NCBI GenBank assembly: GCA_016713985.1 | Contig: JADJOD010000028.1 | Span: 1-64,000 of the forward strand | Origin: Lewinellaceae bacterium | GTDB lineage: Bacteria > Bacteroidota > Bacteroidia > Chitinophagales > Saprospiraceae | Length of the DNA: 64,000 nt | Direction of reading: 5' to 3' | Part shown: positions 1 through 8,708 of the stretch, piece after piece | Layout: each line of letters starts with the position of its first letter | Position numbering within the stretch: position 1 is the first letter of the stretch | Notes under the pieces: generated by a model | Seen by the model: the letters and a program-made list of their open reading frames with translations, nothing else | Told to the model about the DNA's origin: nothing | Database searches by the model: none | Translations under genes and position numbers: made by a program

Positions 1-213
1 GAAGAATTGGACGCTTACGAATATGCGTTTATGCGTGAAGAAGACGAAAGAGCGAGGTTAGATAAGGCTGAGCAAAAAGGAGTACATGAAACAAAAAGAG
101 ACGCAGTTTTAGGGCTTCATAATAATGAAATTCCCATTTCAATTATTGCGATTTCGCTAAAACTAACTGAAATTGAAGTAAAGGAAATCATAGAGTATTG
201 GAAAAATAAATAA
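1..213 (+). CDS. Rpn-family nuclease/transposase-like protein, C-terminal end only
   Basis: The reading frame is open from base 1, so the gene starts outside the window; only about 70 C-terminal residues are present. The charged helical stretch (EEDERARLDKAEQKG) followed by an ending that resembles a small helix-turn-helix (ISLKLTEIEVKEIIEYWKNK) matches the tail of Rpn/PD-(D/E)XK putative transposase proteins, and resembles the end of the complete homologue at 356-1201. The nuclease core is not visible, so activity cannot be judged. Its stop codon is followed within 6 nt by an attC-like site, as expected for a gene cassette. Confidence 0.6.
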   Translation, partial: EELDAYEYAFMREEDERARLDKAEQKGVHETKRDAVLGLHNNEIPISIIAISLKLTEIEVKEIIEYWKNK

Positions 214-219
214 ACGCCC

Positions 220-284
220 ATCTAACGCTTCCCTGCCAACCGCTCGCTAAACGCGGCGGTTTGCCAGGAAAGCCAACGTTGGGC
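220..284 (+). other. attC-like recombination site
   Basis: This 65-nt imperfect palindrome starts 6 nt after a stop codon. The left end ATCTAAC fits the attC core RYYYAAC and the right end GTTGGGC fits GTTRRRY. The inner arms GCTTCCCTGCCAACCGC and GCGGTTTGCCAGGAAAGC pair with one unpaired base, the kind of extrahelical base known in attC sites. The sequence immediately after the right-hand cleavage point (TTGGGC, 279-284) is exactly complementary to GCCCAA after the next gene (1207-1212), as expected for the two ends of one integron cassette. No integrase is in the window. Confidence 0.4.
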
Positions 285-328
285 AAAAAAATAAAACAAA
301 ATATTTTAAAAGTGCGCGCAAAAACCCC

Positions 329-336
329 TAACTTTG
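329..336 (+). promoter_or_regulatory. Bacteroidota -7 promoter box candidate
   Basis: TAACTTTG fits the Bacteroidota -7 consensus TAnnTTTG and lies 19 nt before the start codon at 356. No clear TTG box is visible 17-20 nt upstream, so this is a weak candidate. Confidence 0.3.
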
Positions 337-355
337 CGGTAAAATATCATTTGCC

Positions 356-1201
356 ATGCAATTTGCGGACATAAAAAACGACATCGCCTTTCGCAAGATT
401 TTTGGAAACGAGCAGAAAACGGCTCCGCTCATCTCGTTTTTAAACGCTGCACTGGAGTTAGAAGGGGATCACCAGGTGGTCAGTGTCACCATTGCTAACC
501 CATACCAGTTCCCGCGCATCGCAGGAGAGAAGGCGACCATTTTGGACGTTCGGGCAACCGACCAATCGGGAAGAAAGTTCGTGGTGGCAATGCAGGTGGC
601 TGACCAAACTGGCTTCGACAAGCGGGTACAATATTACATCTCTCGGGACTACTCCATGCAAATAGACAAAGGAGAAGACTACCCACTTCTGCATCCTGCA
701 TACTTTATAGGGATTCTGGATTTTCCTTTTGGTACTGATACTGACTACCACACCCGGCACTTGATAATGAACAAGGTGACCAACGAGCATTTGATGAAAG
801 ATATTCAGTTTTCATTCATCGAATTGCCCAAGTTCACAAAAGAGATGACTGAGTTGGAAAGCCCAATTGACAAGTGGACCTATTTCATCAAGCATTCAGA
901 AGAATTACATGTTATACCTGATTTTGCCAATGAGGATGAGGGGTTAAAAACTGCCTTTTTAGAAGCAGATAAATACCAATGGAGCAAGGAAGAGTTGAAG
1001 GCTTATGATAATGTTACAATTAAGGAGCAGGATGAGCGGGGAGAAAGAGAAAAAGCAACACAAAGAGCAATTGAAGAAAGAGAAACAATGGCCGTCATTG
1101 AGATGTATAAAGACAATGTTCCTTCAAACAAAATAGCAATATATCTTAACCTCTCGGAGAATAGAGTGATACAAATCATTGATAGTCATAAGGATAAATA
1201 G
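356..1201 (+). CDS. Rpn family recombination-promoting nuclease/putative transposase (PD-(D/E)XK fold), catalytic Glu replaced
   Basis: This 281-residue protein has the typical length and layout of Rpn-like nucleases, which cut DNA and have been linked to RecA-independent recombination. The N-terminus NDIAFRKIFG is the family signature. The active-site region contains D64 (ILDVRATD), but the motif normally read as (V/I)ExQ is VAMQ at 77-80, so the usual glutamate is Ala78 (codon gca, one base from gaa). The protein may therefore be catalytically inactive. The C-terminal quarter is a charged helix ending in a small helix-turn-helix-like segment (SNKIAIYLNLSENRVIQII). It is probably the cargo of one integron-like cassette bounded at about 279 and 1207. 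The start ATG has a promoter-like box 19 nt upstream. Confidence 0.8.
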   Translation: MQFADIKNDIAFRKIFGNEQKTAPLISFLNAALELEGDHQVVSVTIANPYQFPRIAGEKATILDVRATDQSGRKFVVAMQVADQTGFDKRVQYYISRDYSMQIDKGEDYPLLHPAYFIGILDFPFGTDTDYHTRHLIMNKVTNEHLMKDIQFSFIELPKFTKEMTELESPIDKWTYFIKHSEELHVIPDFANEDEGLKTAFLEADKYQWSKEELKAYDNVTIKEQDERGEREKATQRAIEERETMAVIEMYKDNVPSNKIAIYLNLSENRVIQIIDSHKDK

Positions 1202-1517
1202 AAGTCGCCCAACTATGCATAGTCGGCGATAGCCGACTAAACGCGGCTACCGCGCCCATGCCCCATGCGCAGGGCGGTGTCCATATTGGGTATAAATGGC
1301 CTGCTTGAGCGGCTGAAAACCACTTTTTTCGATATTTTGACTCCGGGGCGCACCATGGAGCGGCACAACCGGAGATTAGTAGTGGAAAACCCTGGCGTGT
1401 TGTGGCGCAGCACGGCGGTTCGGGCGGTGGGGTGCGCGGCTTGAGTGGAGCAGGGGGGGCTTTTTTTCACAGTCTGCGTTAGCTGCAAGCATATAGAACA
1501 AAAAAAAGTCATAGTAT
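1202..1517 (+). other. Long non-coding cassette junction with attC-like half site and hairpin
   Basis: No gene is visible. GCCCAAC at 1207-1213 fits the attC core RYYYAAC and is complementary to the cassette start at 279. A perfect 8-bp hairpin follows (TAGTCGGC 1220-1227, GCCGACTA 1232-1239), then CTAAACGCGGC, which is shared with the attC-like site at 220-284. The remainder is G+C-rich and ends in the 74-nt repeat at 1407-1480 and a GTTAGCT sequence (1478-1484). At about 278 nt from core to core it is longer than a typical attC, so it may be a composite or interrupted site. Confidence 0.3.
1407..1480 (+). repeat. 74-nt dispersed repeat, copy A
   Basis: Bases 1407-1480 match 3644-3717 at 64 of 74 positions with no gaps. 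The repeat is G+C-rich, holds a T7 run (1461-1467) after GGGGGGGC, and ends in CGTT. Both copies sit downstream of an accessory gene in the same orientation. Confidence 0.7.
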
Positions 1518-2096
1518 ATGGCTAAACTAAATACTATTCCAATAATAGAATTCAAAACAGCTGAAACATTTGAAACTTGGCTCGTAGAGAATTACGATAA
1601 CTCAAATGGGATTTGGCTCAAAATATTCAAGAAAAATTCCGGGGAAAAGACCATTAGCTATGCAGAAGCACTTGATGTAGCGCTTTGCTACGGGTGGATT
1701 GATGGTCAAAAACAAGCATTTGACGAACAAGCATGGCTGCAAAAATTTTGTCCCAGAAGAGAAAAAAGTATTTGGTCCAAAATAAATATTGGACATGTCG
1801 AAAGATTGATCAATGAAGGAAGAATGAGACCCGCAGGCTTAAAATCTATCGAAAAAGCCAAAGCAAACGGTAGTTGGGAAAAGGCGTACGATTCCCCAAG
1901 AAAAATGACTATGCCTGAAGATTTTCTAAAAGAGCTTAGCAAAAACAAAAAAGCAGAAGCGTTTTTTATGGGTCTCAATAAGACCAATCTTTTCTCCATT
2001 GGATTTCGCCTTCAGACCGCAAAAAAACAGGAGACAAGAGAGAAGCGTATGAAAGAAATTATTGAAATGCTGGCAAAAGGTGAGAAATTCCAGTAA
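1518..2096 (+). CDS. YdeI/OmpD-associated family protein
   Basis: This 192-residue protein matches the YdeI/OmdA-like family in length and motifs: the N-terminal segment FETWLVENYDNSNGIWLKIFKK, the core AEALDVALCYGWIDG (residues about 49-63), and the C-terminal basic helix with MKEIIEMLAKGEKF. Family members are small soluble proteins whose biochemical role is poorly defined; some have been linked to bacteriocin or stress protection, which cannot be inferred here. It lies alone between non-coding junctions on the same strand as its neighbours, in an A+T-rich stretch, consistent with a cassette gene. The sequence CGCTAAC at 2139-2145, about 40 nt after the stop, nearly mirrors GTTAGCT at 1478. 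Confidence 0.8.
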   Translation: MAKLNTIPIIEFKTAETFETWLVENYDNSNGIWLKIFKKNSGEKTISYAEALDVALCYGWIDGQKQAFDEQAWLQKFCPRREKSIWSKINIGHVERLINEGRMRPAGLKSIEKAKANGSWEKAYDSPRKMTMPEDFLKELSKNKKAEAFFMGLNKTNLFSIGFRLQTAKKQETREKRMKEIIEMLAKGEKFQ

Positions 2097-2252
2097 ATAA
2101 ATCAACTGAGTGGCGACAATTATTTGGAAAATAATAGCCGCTAACCAAGTGCTGCCGACGAGTTTCCCTAAACGTTGCTCCCCCCTGTTTGTGGTCATTG
2201 AAGAGGGAATAACTATAAAAAATTACAATAATAACAACTTTAAAATCCGAGC

Positions 2253-2543
2253 ATGAATTTTTCAAAGTTAGTACCAAGCGTATTTTATATCGACATTACA
2301 GACGGGTTTAAATTATTTGTCAATTGTTTGAAATTTACAATTGAACATCAAGATTTAACCGCATCACAACCATATTGTGTACTAGGTAAGGATGGAATAA
2401 GAATTATGGTATTTCAAGACGAACAATTAGCCAATTCCATTCGGCCTGTTCGCAACTCCGCGGGAAGAGATGATTGGCCAGGACAGCATGGTACGGGTGA
2501 TCGTGGTATTTACATTTCTCGTTTTTTTCGTTTGTTTAGTTAA
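2253..2543 (+). pseudogene. Truncated VOC (glyoxalase/bleomycin-resistance-like) protein
   Basis: The first 60 residues (KLVPSVFYIDITDGFKLFVNC, then YCVLGKDGIRIMVFQDEQLA) look like the first half of a vicinal-oxygen-chelate domain protein, which normally runs about 120-130 residues. From about base 2430 the frame reads into unrelated sequence (NSIRPVRNSAGRDDW) and stops at residue 96. The likely cause is a deletion or an insertion that replaced the second half. VOC proteins are frequent integron cassette cargo, but that is context, not proof. Confidence 0.5.
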
Positions 2544-2550
2544 ACAGTAA
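2431..2550 (+). pseudogene. Possible transposase N-terminal remnant / short hydrophobic ORF
   Basis: Beginning where the VOC homology stops, this frame reads PREEMIGQDSMVRVI followed by a hydrophobic run and a stop at 2548. The segment MIGQDSMVRVI resembles the N-terminus of IS1182-type transposases (usually followed by D-x-F-V-D), but the match is short. Alternatively ATG 2470 opens a 26-codon membrane peptide 16 nt before the next gene. Neither reading is secure. Confidence 0.2.
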
Positions 2551-2566
2551 TGAACAGGCTTGAACA

Positions 2567-3588
2567 ATGTCAAGTAAAATGCTTTCCATCTTAACTTATC
2601 TCATCATTGCCGGAATGTTGATTTTGCTGGTCTTCATGTCATTGGAGACCAAATCAGGGGGAGATGCAGCCACCAGAGGCTTAGGCAAATACTTTATATT
2701 GCTGCCTGTTGCGGCAATTGTCTTTCTGGTGATATTCAATCTGCCGGCAAATAACTGGATTAAATACCTTGGACTCACTATTGGGCTTTTGTGTTTTGCC
2801 GCCTTTGTCGTCCTTTTGCTCGCTTTGTCGGGGTCAAGTTTGGTATTTCAGGATACCAGACAACCATTTACGCCGCATTATAACGACCCGGTTTTGAGAG
2901 AATTGTTTGATGCCTTTCGAAATGGCAAAGTACGGAAATGGAAATCTTTATTGCAGTCGCATCCTGAGCACCTTCAGGACAAACAGTTGTTGTACGATAT
3001 TTTGTATGATGCCAAAGATGGCAGTAATTCGAATGCACACAAACTCAATGCGTTAAAATATATGCTTGATTCTGGCGCAAAGCTTGACTCCAACCATTGC
3101 TATACATTTTCTACCTTGGCTTATTGCGGCAAGGCCGACTTCACAGAATTGCTTTTACAACATGGAGCGGATCCTAATTGCAATCCATCGCCATCACAAA
3201 CAGTTCTTTTATATTGCATTGATGGTCAGGCGGTAAAAATTATTGAGTTGTTGATAAAGTATGGAGCCGACGTCAATGCAATAACATATAACGAACAACG
3301 CCATTTGGTTTTTGGTTCCTGACAATTTTGAGTGTTTTTTTCGCCCAACACTTTTTTCATTTAGCACGACCAGGACAACCTTACCCCCCTTTTATATGCA
3401 GTATATGGGGCAGTGGCCCTGTTGCGAAATCTTGCTAAAAAACGGCGCCAACCCAAACTATAAGAATAAAGACGGCATCAGCATTAAAGATTATATTCTC
3501 CAAAAAATCTGAAAACCCGGAAGGCGATGGCTATTACAAGAACCCAGATTTCTTGCACTTGGTGGAGATAATTAAACAGTACCAATAA
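2567..3588 (+). pseudogene. Membrane-anchored ankyrin-repeat protein, frameshifted
   Basis: The intact part (2567-3322, 251 residues) has three hydrophobic segments (residues about 7-25, 42-60 and 66-88) and then ankyrin repeats (HKLNALKYMLDSGAKLD; FTELLLQHGADPN; IIELLIKYGADVN). Homology continues in other frames: CEILLKNGANPNYKNKDG at about 3420-3468, and KNPDFLHLVEIIKQYQ ending with the stop at 3586-3588. At least three frame changes are needed (near 3300-3330, 3421 and 3508). An intact protein would be about 340 residues. Ankyrin repeats mediate protein contacts; the partner is unknown. With this many lesions a real pseudogene is as likely as assembly error. Confidence 0.65.
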
Positions 3589-3643
3589 CAGCCTGAAACC
3601 GCAGCTTTGATAAATAAAAATCCACGAACAGTCGCTTTCGGAA

Positions 3644-3717
3644 GCAGCACAGCGGTTCGGGCGATGGGATGTGCGGCTTTAGCGGAGCGGGGGGTGCTTT
3701 TTTTCATAGTCTTCGTT
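3644..3717 (+). repeat. 74-nt dispersed repeat, copy B
   Basis: This is the second copy of the repeat at 1407-1480 (86% identical, no gaps, same orientation), lying in the 296-nt non-coding stretch after the ankyrin pseudogene. It also ends in CGTT. No other feature is seen between 3589 and the promoter at 3824. Confidence 0.7.
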
Positions 3718-3823
3718 CTCGGAAATCAAATAAGAATAAATATGATAAAAATAATTCCTGAAAAGTATAGAGAATCATTATCTATTATGCTGATACAAAA
3801 ATGATAATCATTACATAGGCCTC

Positions 3824-3851
3824 TTGCAAAAAAAGGTATAGCCTATCTTTA
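3824..3851 (+). promoter_or_regulatory. Bacteroidota-type promoter
   Basis: TTG (3824-3826), a 17-nt spacer and TATCTTTA (3844-3851) match the TTG/TAnnTTTG pattern with one mismatch at the last base. It lies 33 nt before the start codon of the gene at 3885. Confidence 0.4.
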
Positions 3852-3884
3852 CCACCAGATTCGTTATAACACAAAACTGCATTC

Positions 3885-6800
3885 ATGCCCCGTCTGTTAT
3901 CGCTCGTATTCGTTTGCGCCGGTTTCCTGTTTTGTCCCGGCGCCCTGTTTGCCCAATGGGAAGAAGTCCCCAGTTATGAATGGCGCGAGGCTATTCAAAT
4001 CGATAGGTTCCAAAACCGGAGTTTTATGGTAAACGACCTGGGTGTCTTGTACCGGTCCGACAACCACGGCCTGCGCTGGAAAGCCCTGCAGCCCGGAGGT
4101 TCGACGCTGGATGAAGTGGAAGCGTTTGCCGGCGCCGGTCAGGTGTTTCTGGTTTATTGCGCGTCGGGAAACATCTGGCGCAGCGAAGACCTGGGCGACA
4201 GTTGGACCCTGTTAATCAAGATCTTCCCTCCCTTGCCGGGCTATACCAGCAGCTTTGTGGCAGCGGGCGGGCAGTTTTTTCTGTCTCATTCCTCCGCTGT
4301 GAACAGGTTAGATGCCGTTACGGGGCAACTGACAAACGTACTCAGCATTCCCAATAGCCATATTAATCTGGCCGTTAGCGGAAACGAGATTTGGGCGACC
4401 GGATTTAGTGGAGCGCCGCGTATGTCGCCCGACCTGGGACAAACCTGGATCAGTTATCCCAATTTGAATCCGATCGAACTTGGTTTTCAGGGGTGATACC
4501 GTTTGGGCGCTCCAATACTATTCCAATAACCATCATATTGCCTGTTTTTTAAAAAGTGATCCGACACAACAACTCACCGAGATTTCTTTACCCGCCGATG
4601 CCGTGTCCAATGGATGGAACAGGTTGTCGGTTACCGGTGGCAAATTGTATTACAGTTACGTGGGCCGTGCTGCGGCGTACGATCCTGCCAATCAAAGCTG
4701 GCAGCTTACAATACCATTCTGGAAAAACGAGCGCATAAGTAAAATTTGGTCGGACGGCAGTTTTCTGTTTGCACTGACAACAATAGGCCCGGCCCGGCAA
4801 AATCCGGTGACCGGCAGCTGGAGCCTTTGCAATACCGGGATGCTTCACTCGCCCATTGATCCTCCGCTGTTTATGAACACGGGCCGGCATTTGTTCATGT
4901 ACGACGATTTTGACTTGGGCGGCCAGGGAGGTGTGTTGTTGCCCGGGCCCTCACCGGTATGGGTGACGCCGATGCGTTTGTTTGGCCTCAGTATCAGCCA
5001 AACGGATAGCGGTTACTATGCCTGGGATGATTCCTCGCGCTTCTGGCGTTCCGACGCGCAACTGAGCGAGTGGACCTATGTAGGCACAGGGCCAACCTTG
5101 TGGGCTCCCGACTATTATGGCCAGGTATTCGGCTCCGGTGATACGTTGTATGCCTGCCGCTCCGACGCGCGTTTGTTGCGCAGCACCGACGGCGGCGTCA
5201 ACTGGACCCATTATTGCGGGCTACCGGACGAAAGTAACTGGGAGCGACTGCTGCTGATCAACGGCACGCAGGTGTTCTACATCGACGAGTTTAAACAAGT
5301 GAAATACCTGAGTACAAAATACAGCCAGGGTTCGTGGTACGATCAGGGAAAGGTGACCGGTGTCCGTCGCTGGCTGGATATGTTGGGCTCGACCCTGTAC
5401 TCGCATTCTTCCGGAAAAATCAGCGTATCCGGTGATATGGGGTTCACCTGGACGGACTGGGATCTGGTGGATAAATCCGGCACAATAATTCCAAATTCGT
5501 ATTCAGAAGTTTGCGAAGCCGGCGTATTCGTGATCGCTTCCAATACCGCCCCTCCGGGTCAGGTGTATCCGGGTTTGTTTTACGCCTCCGAAGTGGGTGA
5601 TACTTTTGTGCGCTTGTCTTTCCCACCCTTCGATACCCTGCCGCTCGGTCCGGAGACCAACAAACTGAGCAGCATCAAATACGTCGACGGCTACCTGTAT
5701 ATCGGCATGTCGAAAGGCCAGATCTACCGCCAGGCCTTCGCAGCCCAACAGGCACACAGTTACAGCGGCGAAATGTGGCTGGACGAAAACGACAACGGCC
5801 TGCGGGAGCCCGACGAAAAACCCATGCCCAACGTGGTGGTGCGGCGCGGCAAATACCATTTCGGCGTCTCCGATGCGCAGGGGCGCTACACGATCCTCGA
5901 CGACCCCGATCCCGACACCATCCGCGTGGCGGCGCCCTGGAAAAACTGGAAAATCACGCCGCGTTTACATCCCCACACGGCGCCCGCCGACAGTTTTGAC
6001 TTTATCTTCCGGACGCCGAACTACCGCGATTTTTCGATCGGGCAAGCCCTGTTTCCCGTGCTGAAACCGGGACAACCTTCGTTTATGCAGCTGCATTGGA
6101 AAAACAAAAGTAAAGCCAACGACGCCACGATCCGCTGGGCGCCGCCGCTCGACCATGTTTCCATCATCGAATACCAGACGCCGCCGGATGCTTTTTCGGG
6201 CGACACGGCGATCTGGAACCTGCCCCAACAGCTGCCCTACAGCGATGGGGATATTTACATCGCCATAGAAACACATACCGATGAGCCTGCGGGCGCGCCG
6301 GTATTTTTTTGGGCGGAAATATCGCCGGTCACTCCCGACGACGCGCCGGAAGACAACGTTGATACCGCCACGGCAGTCGTGTATGCGTCCTTCGACCCCA
6401 ACGATAAAACCGTGAAACCGGACGTGTACAACACCGCCGACCTCACCTTTAGCCGCCCGCTGACCTACACCGTGCGGTTTCAAAATACGGGCAACTACCC
6501 GGCGGCTTTTGTATACATTCGCGACACCCTCGATGCGGGCCTGGATTTGAATACCCTGGAAGTTTTGAGCGCGAGCCATCCGTACTGCTGGCGATTCATC
6601 GGCGACCGTGTGGTGGAGTTTTTGTTCGACCCCATCGACTTACCCGATTCGCTGCATAACGAGCCCGCCAGCCACGGGTTTATCAAGTACTCGATACGCC
6701 CCGACAGCCTGCTTCAATTGGGCGATCGGCTGCAGAACACGGCTTATATTTATTTCGATTTCAACGCACCCGTGCAAACGAATACCGTCGAAACGACCAT

Positions 6801-7083
6801 TACTTTGCCACCTCCCGTGTCGACACGGCAGCCGGGGGCTGCGCTTTTGCACCTTAGTCCCAACCCGACCGGCGGCCTCGTGTGGGTGTTCGCGCCGGAG
6901 GGACTGGCAGGCCTGAGCATCCTTGACGCTACCGGGCGGCGGGTCATGGACGTAAAACTACCGGAAGTCAAACCTGTGGCGGGTTTACGGATTGACCTGG
7001 GACATTTACCGGCGGGCGTCTATTTCCTTCAGGGGCAGACCCTGAGGGGCGAGTCGTTGATGGGCAGGGTCGTGCGGCAATAA
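3885..7083 (+). CDS. T9SS type A sorting domain protein with propeller-like and SdrD/DUF11-like domains, one frameshift
   Basis: Two frames, 3885-4496 and 4480-7083, join into one protein of about 1,066 residues if one G is removed from the GGGG run at 4490-4493 (LGFQG then continues DTVWALQ). A signal peptide (LLSLVFVCAGFLFCPGALFAQ) is followed by BNR/propeller-like repeats (YRSDNHGLRWKAL, LLRSTDGGVNWTH, ISVSGDMGFTWTDW). Next come an SdrD B-like domain (GEMWLDENDNGLREPDEKPM), a DUF11-like adhesion domain (DPNDKTVKPDV, YTVRFQNTGNYPA) and a type A T9SS sorting domain (LSPNPTGG to the end). The product is expected to be exported by Sec and then moved across the outer membrane by T9SS. Ligand or substrate is unknown. 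Confidence 0.8.
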
Positions 7084-7217
7084 GCCCGCACCGGAACGAA
7101 GCATTGAACGCCGGGTTGGCAATTTTGGCCAGAGGATCTGATGTAATTGTCACGCCAATTCTTTCACCTGATTTTTCAAATGAAGAGTGGGCCTTGGGAT
7201 CGTGCTGTACCTTGGCC

Positions 7218-7505
7218 GCAGGTCGGAGACATTGCGGCGGCGTTGCGCTTGGGCGAAGTGGGAAGGTGTGGAAGGCCTGGCGAGGCGAAAAAATGACCTC
7301 TCTGAGGTCATTACGAACCAATTTTCGGGAATTTAAAAAATGTGTACCCTTTCAAATAAAAAATTAAAAACCGTCGCCTGACCGAGTAGGGAGAGGTGAA
7401 CTATAAAGTCCACCTCAGACCGCTCAAATAAATTCCGCCTCGTCAGGTCTTCCGCTCCTTCCCACTTCGCCCAAGCGCAGCGCCGCAGCAGTGTCTCCTA
7501 CCTGC
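7218..7505. repeat. Long inverted repeat (two 73-nt arms) between convergent genes
   Basis: Arm 7218-7290 and the reverse complement of 7433-7505 agree at about 64 of 73 positions; the central 13 bases of shared core TGGGCGAAGTGGGAAGG extend on both sides. The 142-nt spacer is A+T-rich and carries two short hairpins. No coding capacity is evident in this 464-nt intergenic stretch (7084-7547). It resembles a non-autonomous palindromic element (MITE- or REP-like), but no target duplication was identified. Confidence 0.65.
7288..7312 (-). terminator. Intrinsic terminator candidate for the minus-strand ATPase gene
   Basis: The perfect 9-bp stem AATGACCTC/GAGGTCATT (7292-7300, 7304-7312) is followed on the minus strand by six T (7293-7288). 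It lies 236 nt beyond the stop of the gene at 7548, inside the inverted repeat element, so it may belong to the element instead. Confidence 0.4.
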
Positions 7506-7547
7506 TAACATACGACGCGATCCTCCATTATACCGGTGTTCTCATGT

Positions 7548-8702
7548 TTATATTCCCACAAACCCGTCAAAATTCTCCTTATCAATCAACCTTGATTCAC
7601 TGCTTGGGTATGCTTCCAGAAATGATTTCGGAAAACGGGCAGGCTTTTTGGATTGCCATTTGAACTCGAAAGCGTGCAGTTGCCCGCCGGCGTCTTCCAC
7701 ATAATCAATTTCCTGTTGCGTGGTGGTGCGCCAGAAGTAGGTATTGCAGAAATAGTCCGTGTATGCATTTCGTTTCATCCGCTCGGCCAGCAGGAAATTC
7801 TCCCAGAGCGCGCCCGTATCGGTGCGCAAGGTGAGCGGTGAGAAGTTTTTGATGATCGAGTTCCGGATGCCGTTGTCGAGGAAGTATATTTTCCTGCCTT
7901 TGCGGATTTCGTTGCGGGCGTTTCGGCTGAGGGAGGGAAGGCGGAACAGCACGAAGGATTGTTCGAGCAGGTCCACGTATTTTTCTACGGTGAGCGGGTC
8001 GGCGCCGATGAGTTGCGCCACTTCATTGTAACTGACTTCACTGCCGATTTGAAGCGCCAGTGCTTGCAGGAGTTTTACGAGCAGCGAAGGTTTTTTGATC
8101 TGGTCGAGGGTCAGCAAGTCCTTATACATCAGCCCGTCGCTGAGGTCGTTGAGGATTTTTTGCGCCTGCTGCGGTTCGTGCCGCACAACTTCCGGATAGA
8201 AACCGTACAACATCCGGTGTTCCAACAGCGAACGTTCGGCCAGGTAACCCTGATAGCCGCTCATCTCAACAAAGGAAAGCGGGTAAAGAGAGAATTCGAA
8301 TTTCCTGCCCGTCAGACTTTCCTTGGTTTGCGAAGCAAGGTCGAGAGAGGAAGACCCCGTCACGAAGAGTTGTACCTGCGGCAGGTGATCGGTGAAGAGT
8401 TTGAGCATCAGTCCGGCGTTCGTGAAGCGCTGCGCTTCGTCGACCACAACCACTTCGTTTTGCCCGATGATGGTTTGCAGACGTGCCAGCGAAATATTGT
8501 CGAACAGCGAACGTGTTTCAGGGTCGTCGCCGGTTAACCAGAGTGTTTTTCGATCGAGGCTTTGGGTGATTTGGCGTACGAGGGTAGTCTTGCCTACCTG
8601 CCTGGGGCCCGTGACAATGATGGCTTTCCCCTTGCCCAACCATTGCCGGATATTTTGTTCCTGAGTCCGTAAAACCATCCTTTTTTGTGCAAAAATATAC
8701 AT
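7548..8702 (-). CDS. AAA+ ATPase with DUF4143 domain
   Basis: This 384-residue protein has Walker A GPRQVGKT (32-39), Walker B VVVVDEAQR (84-92), sensor segment VTGSSS (114-119) and the family block TGRKFEFSLYPLSF (131-144). The C-terminal half is the DUF4143 region, ending in an ID...EFK arrangement (QQEIDYVEDAGGQLHAFEFK) that resembles a PD-(D/E)XK fold remnant. Such ATPases are abundant in Bacteroidota and often mobile; their function is not established. A start at MVLRTQEQN (8678) is also possible, since the first eight residues are less conserved. It sits just downstream of the cyclase gene, but an exact 13-bp inverted repeat immediately upstream suggests its own control. Confidence 0.85.
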   Translation of the reverse strand: MYIFAQKRMVLRTQEQNIRQWLGKGKAIIVTGPRQVGKTTLVRQITQSLDRKTLWLTGDDPETRSLFDNISLARLQTIIGQNEVVVVDEAQRFTNAGLMLKLFTDHLPQVQLFVTGSSSLDLASQTKESLTGRKFEFSLYPLSFVEMSGYQGYLAERSLLEHRMLYGFYPEVVRHEPQQAQKILNDLSDGLMYKDLLTLDQIKKPSLLVKLLQALALQIGSEVSYNEVAQLIGADPLTVEKYVDLLEQSFVLFRLPSLSRNARNEIRKGRKIYFLDNGIRNSIIKNFSPLTLRTDTGALWENFLLAERMKRNAYTDYFCNTYFWRTTTQQEIDYVEDAGGQLHAFEFKWQSKKPARFPKSFLEAYPSSESRLIDKENFDGFVGI

Positions 8703-8708
8703 TCCCTT

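Noticed and set aside
1237..1512. 91-codon minus-strand frame in the cassette junction
   Set aside because: It overlaps the 74-nt repeat and hairpins, lacks any recognisable domain and has no ribosome-binding context.
3607..3804. 65-codon plus-strand frame after the ankyrin pseudogene
   Set aside because: Its first half translates the 74-nt repeat; no protein features.
7104..7367. 87-codon plus-strand frame in the inverted-repeat intergenic region
   Set aside because: It runs through one arm of the inverted repeat and has no protein character.
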